A stretch of DNA of 22,792 nucleotides, taken from positions 1-22,792 of the forward strand of contig JBBDWJ010000198.1 of NCBI GenBank assembly GCA_040902925.1, written 5' to 3'. Below the pieces are notes generated by a model. That model was not told the origin of the DNA. It did no database searches and worked only from the letters and a program-made list of their open reading frames with translations. Both the position numbers and the translations under genes were made by a program. The stretch comes from JBBDWJ01 sp040902925 (GTDB taxonomy: Bacteria > Acidobacteriota > Terriglobia > Bryobacterales > UBA6623). The number at the start of each line of letters is the position of its first letter. Within the stretch, counting starts at the first letter, position 1. Positions 22,266 through 22,792 of the stretch are shown one piece after another.

Positions 22266-22724
22266 CTAGGAATTGGCTGTTTGGGGTTCGGCGACGGATC
22301 CGTTTTCCGGGCCTAACGACTTTTCGATGGCGTCTAGCACTCCGTTGAGGAAACCGGCCGACTCGTCCCCGGAAAAGCGCCGCCCGACTTCGAGCGCCTC
22401 GTCGATCACCACCGCCGGGGCCGCTGTTTTTTCGAGCAGCTCGTACACCGCCAGGCGCAAAATGTTGCGGTCGACCGCCGACATGCGCTCCATGCGCCAG
22501 TGCTCGGCGTGCTTGCGGATCAGCTCATCGATCGCGGCACACCGGCGCACCACGCCCTGCAGCAGGTTGTTGGCAAACGGATCGTTCGATTCGCCCTGCC
22601 CGGCGCCTTCGGCTGCCAGCCCGCCCCAGTAGGCTTCCATGACTTCTTCGGGCGTGGCTTTGCTCTGCTCCCATTGAAAGATCATCTGAAGGGCTCGTTC
22701 GCGGGAGCGGCGTCGTGAGGCCAT
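22266..22724 (-). CDS. nusB: Transcription antitermination factor NusB
   Basis: 152 residues, all-helical. The N-terminal RRRSRERALQMIFQWEQ is the conserved RNA-binding start of NusB, and the C-terminal half shows the family pattern (MSAVDRNILRLAVYELL, VVIDEALEVGRRFSGDESAGFLNGVLD). NusB with NusE (S10) binds boxA RNA and supports antitermination of rRNA operons. The last dozen residues (ENGSVAEPQTANS) are a variable tail. It starts three bases after the stop of ribH, the usual neighbour in many bacteria. Confidence 0.95.
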   Translation of the reverse strand: MASRRRSRERALQMIFQWEQSKATPEEVMEAYWGGLAAEGAGQGESNDPFANNLLQGVVRRCAAIDELIRKHAEHWRMERMSAVDRNILRLAVYELLEKTAAPAVVIDEALEVGRRFSGDESAGFLNGVLDAIEKSLGPENGSVAEPQTANS

Positions 22725-22727
22725 AAG

Positions 22728-22792
22728 CTATGCCTTCGACCGCCCTTTGCGGCGCATCTGCTTTATGAGATTGGCCATCTCGATCGCCCCCA
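22728..22792 (-). CDS. ribH: C-terminal end of 6,7-dimethyl-8-ribityllumazine synthase (start outside window)
   Basis: The minus strand enters the window in frame and reads GAIEMANLIKQMRRKGRSKA before TAG at 22728-22730. AIEMANLIK is the typical end helix of lumazine synthase, and the place just before nusB is the standard ribH-nusB order. RibH joins the ribityl-amino-uracil and dihydroxybutanone phosphate in riboflavin synthesis. Only 20 residues are visible, so the call leans on context. Confidence 0.75.
   Translation of the reverse strand, partial: GAIEMANLIKQMRRKGRSKA

Overview
The window is GC-rich, densely coded bacterial chromosome. It holds about 24 protein genes, no rRNA, tRNA, CRISPR array or intact insertion sequence that I could recognise. 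The gene mix (secreted TPR protein with a carboxypeptidase-regulatory-like domain, Tat-exported SelA-like PLP enzyme, TctAB transporter, CHAD/Ppx genes, many isolated metabolic genes) suggests a soil-type Acidobacteriota of the Bryobacterales/Solibacter kind. That assignment is inference from gene style, not from a marker gene.

Layout. 1-602 (-): start of a MauE/DoxX-like membrane protein with a CxC motif, cut off by the window edge. 730-1521 (-): membrane-anchored unknown protein. 1659-4228 (-): exopolyphosphatase ppx followed by two adjacent half-CHAD genes. 4274-5714 (+, divergent from ppx): two overlapping dTMP-kinase-like P-loop genes; the second has Arg in place of the Walker A Lys. 5805-7421 (-): an Hsp70-like protein with a short non-canonical C-terminus. 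7642-9576 (+): acetyl-CoA synthetase. 9709-10419 (+): queC. 10553-11680 (+): secreted TPR protein, then a terminator and a small YHS-like membrane protein lacking cysteines. 12212-14895 (-): sugar 3-epimerase-like TIM barrel and a Tat-exported SelA-like enzyme. 15215-17128 (+): tctB-tctA. 17186-18282 (-): small secreted protein and a TlpA-like thioredoxin. 18330-19884 (+): two tandem pyruvoyl-tetrahydropterin synthase paralogues and folE. 20111-22023 (-): pfkB-family kinase, rhomboid protease, glutaredoxin. 22266-22792 (-): nusB, and the 3' end of ribH.

How genes may work together. The most unusual locus is 1659-5714: Ppx hydrolyses polyphosphate, CHAD domains are known polyphosphate binders, and the divergent kinase-like pair may be a heteromeric nucleotide-kinase-type enzyme with one catalytically altered subunit. 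The pterin operon pairs FolE (GTP to dihydroneopterin triphosphate) with two PTPS-fold proteins, of which only one keeps the catalytic Cys. The epimerase, SelA-like enzyme and divergent TctBA could form a sugar-acid or carboxylate uptake and breakdown cluster.

Non-coding structure includes a 187-bp element with 29-bp near-perfect terminal inverted repeats between folE and the glutaredoxin gene, a clear intrinsic terminator at 11732-11767, hairpin and tandem repeat clusters near 9600-9694 and 22180-22252, and an 8-bp tandem repeat at the start of tctB.
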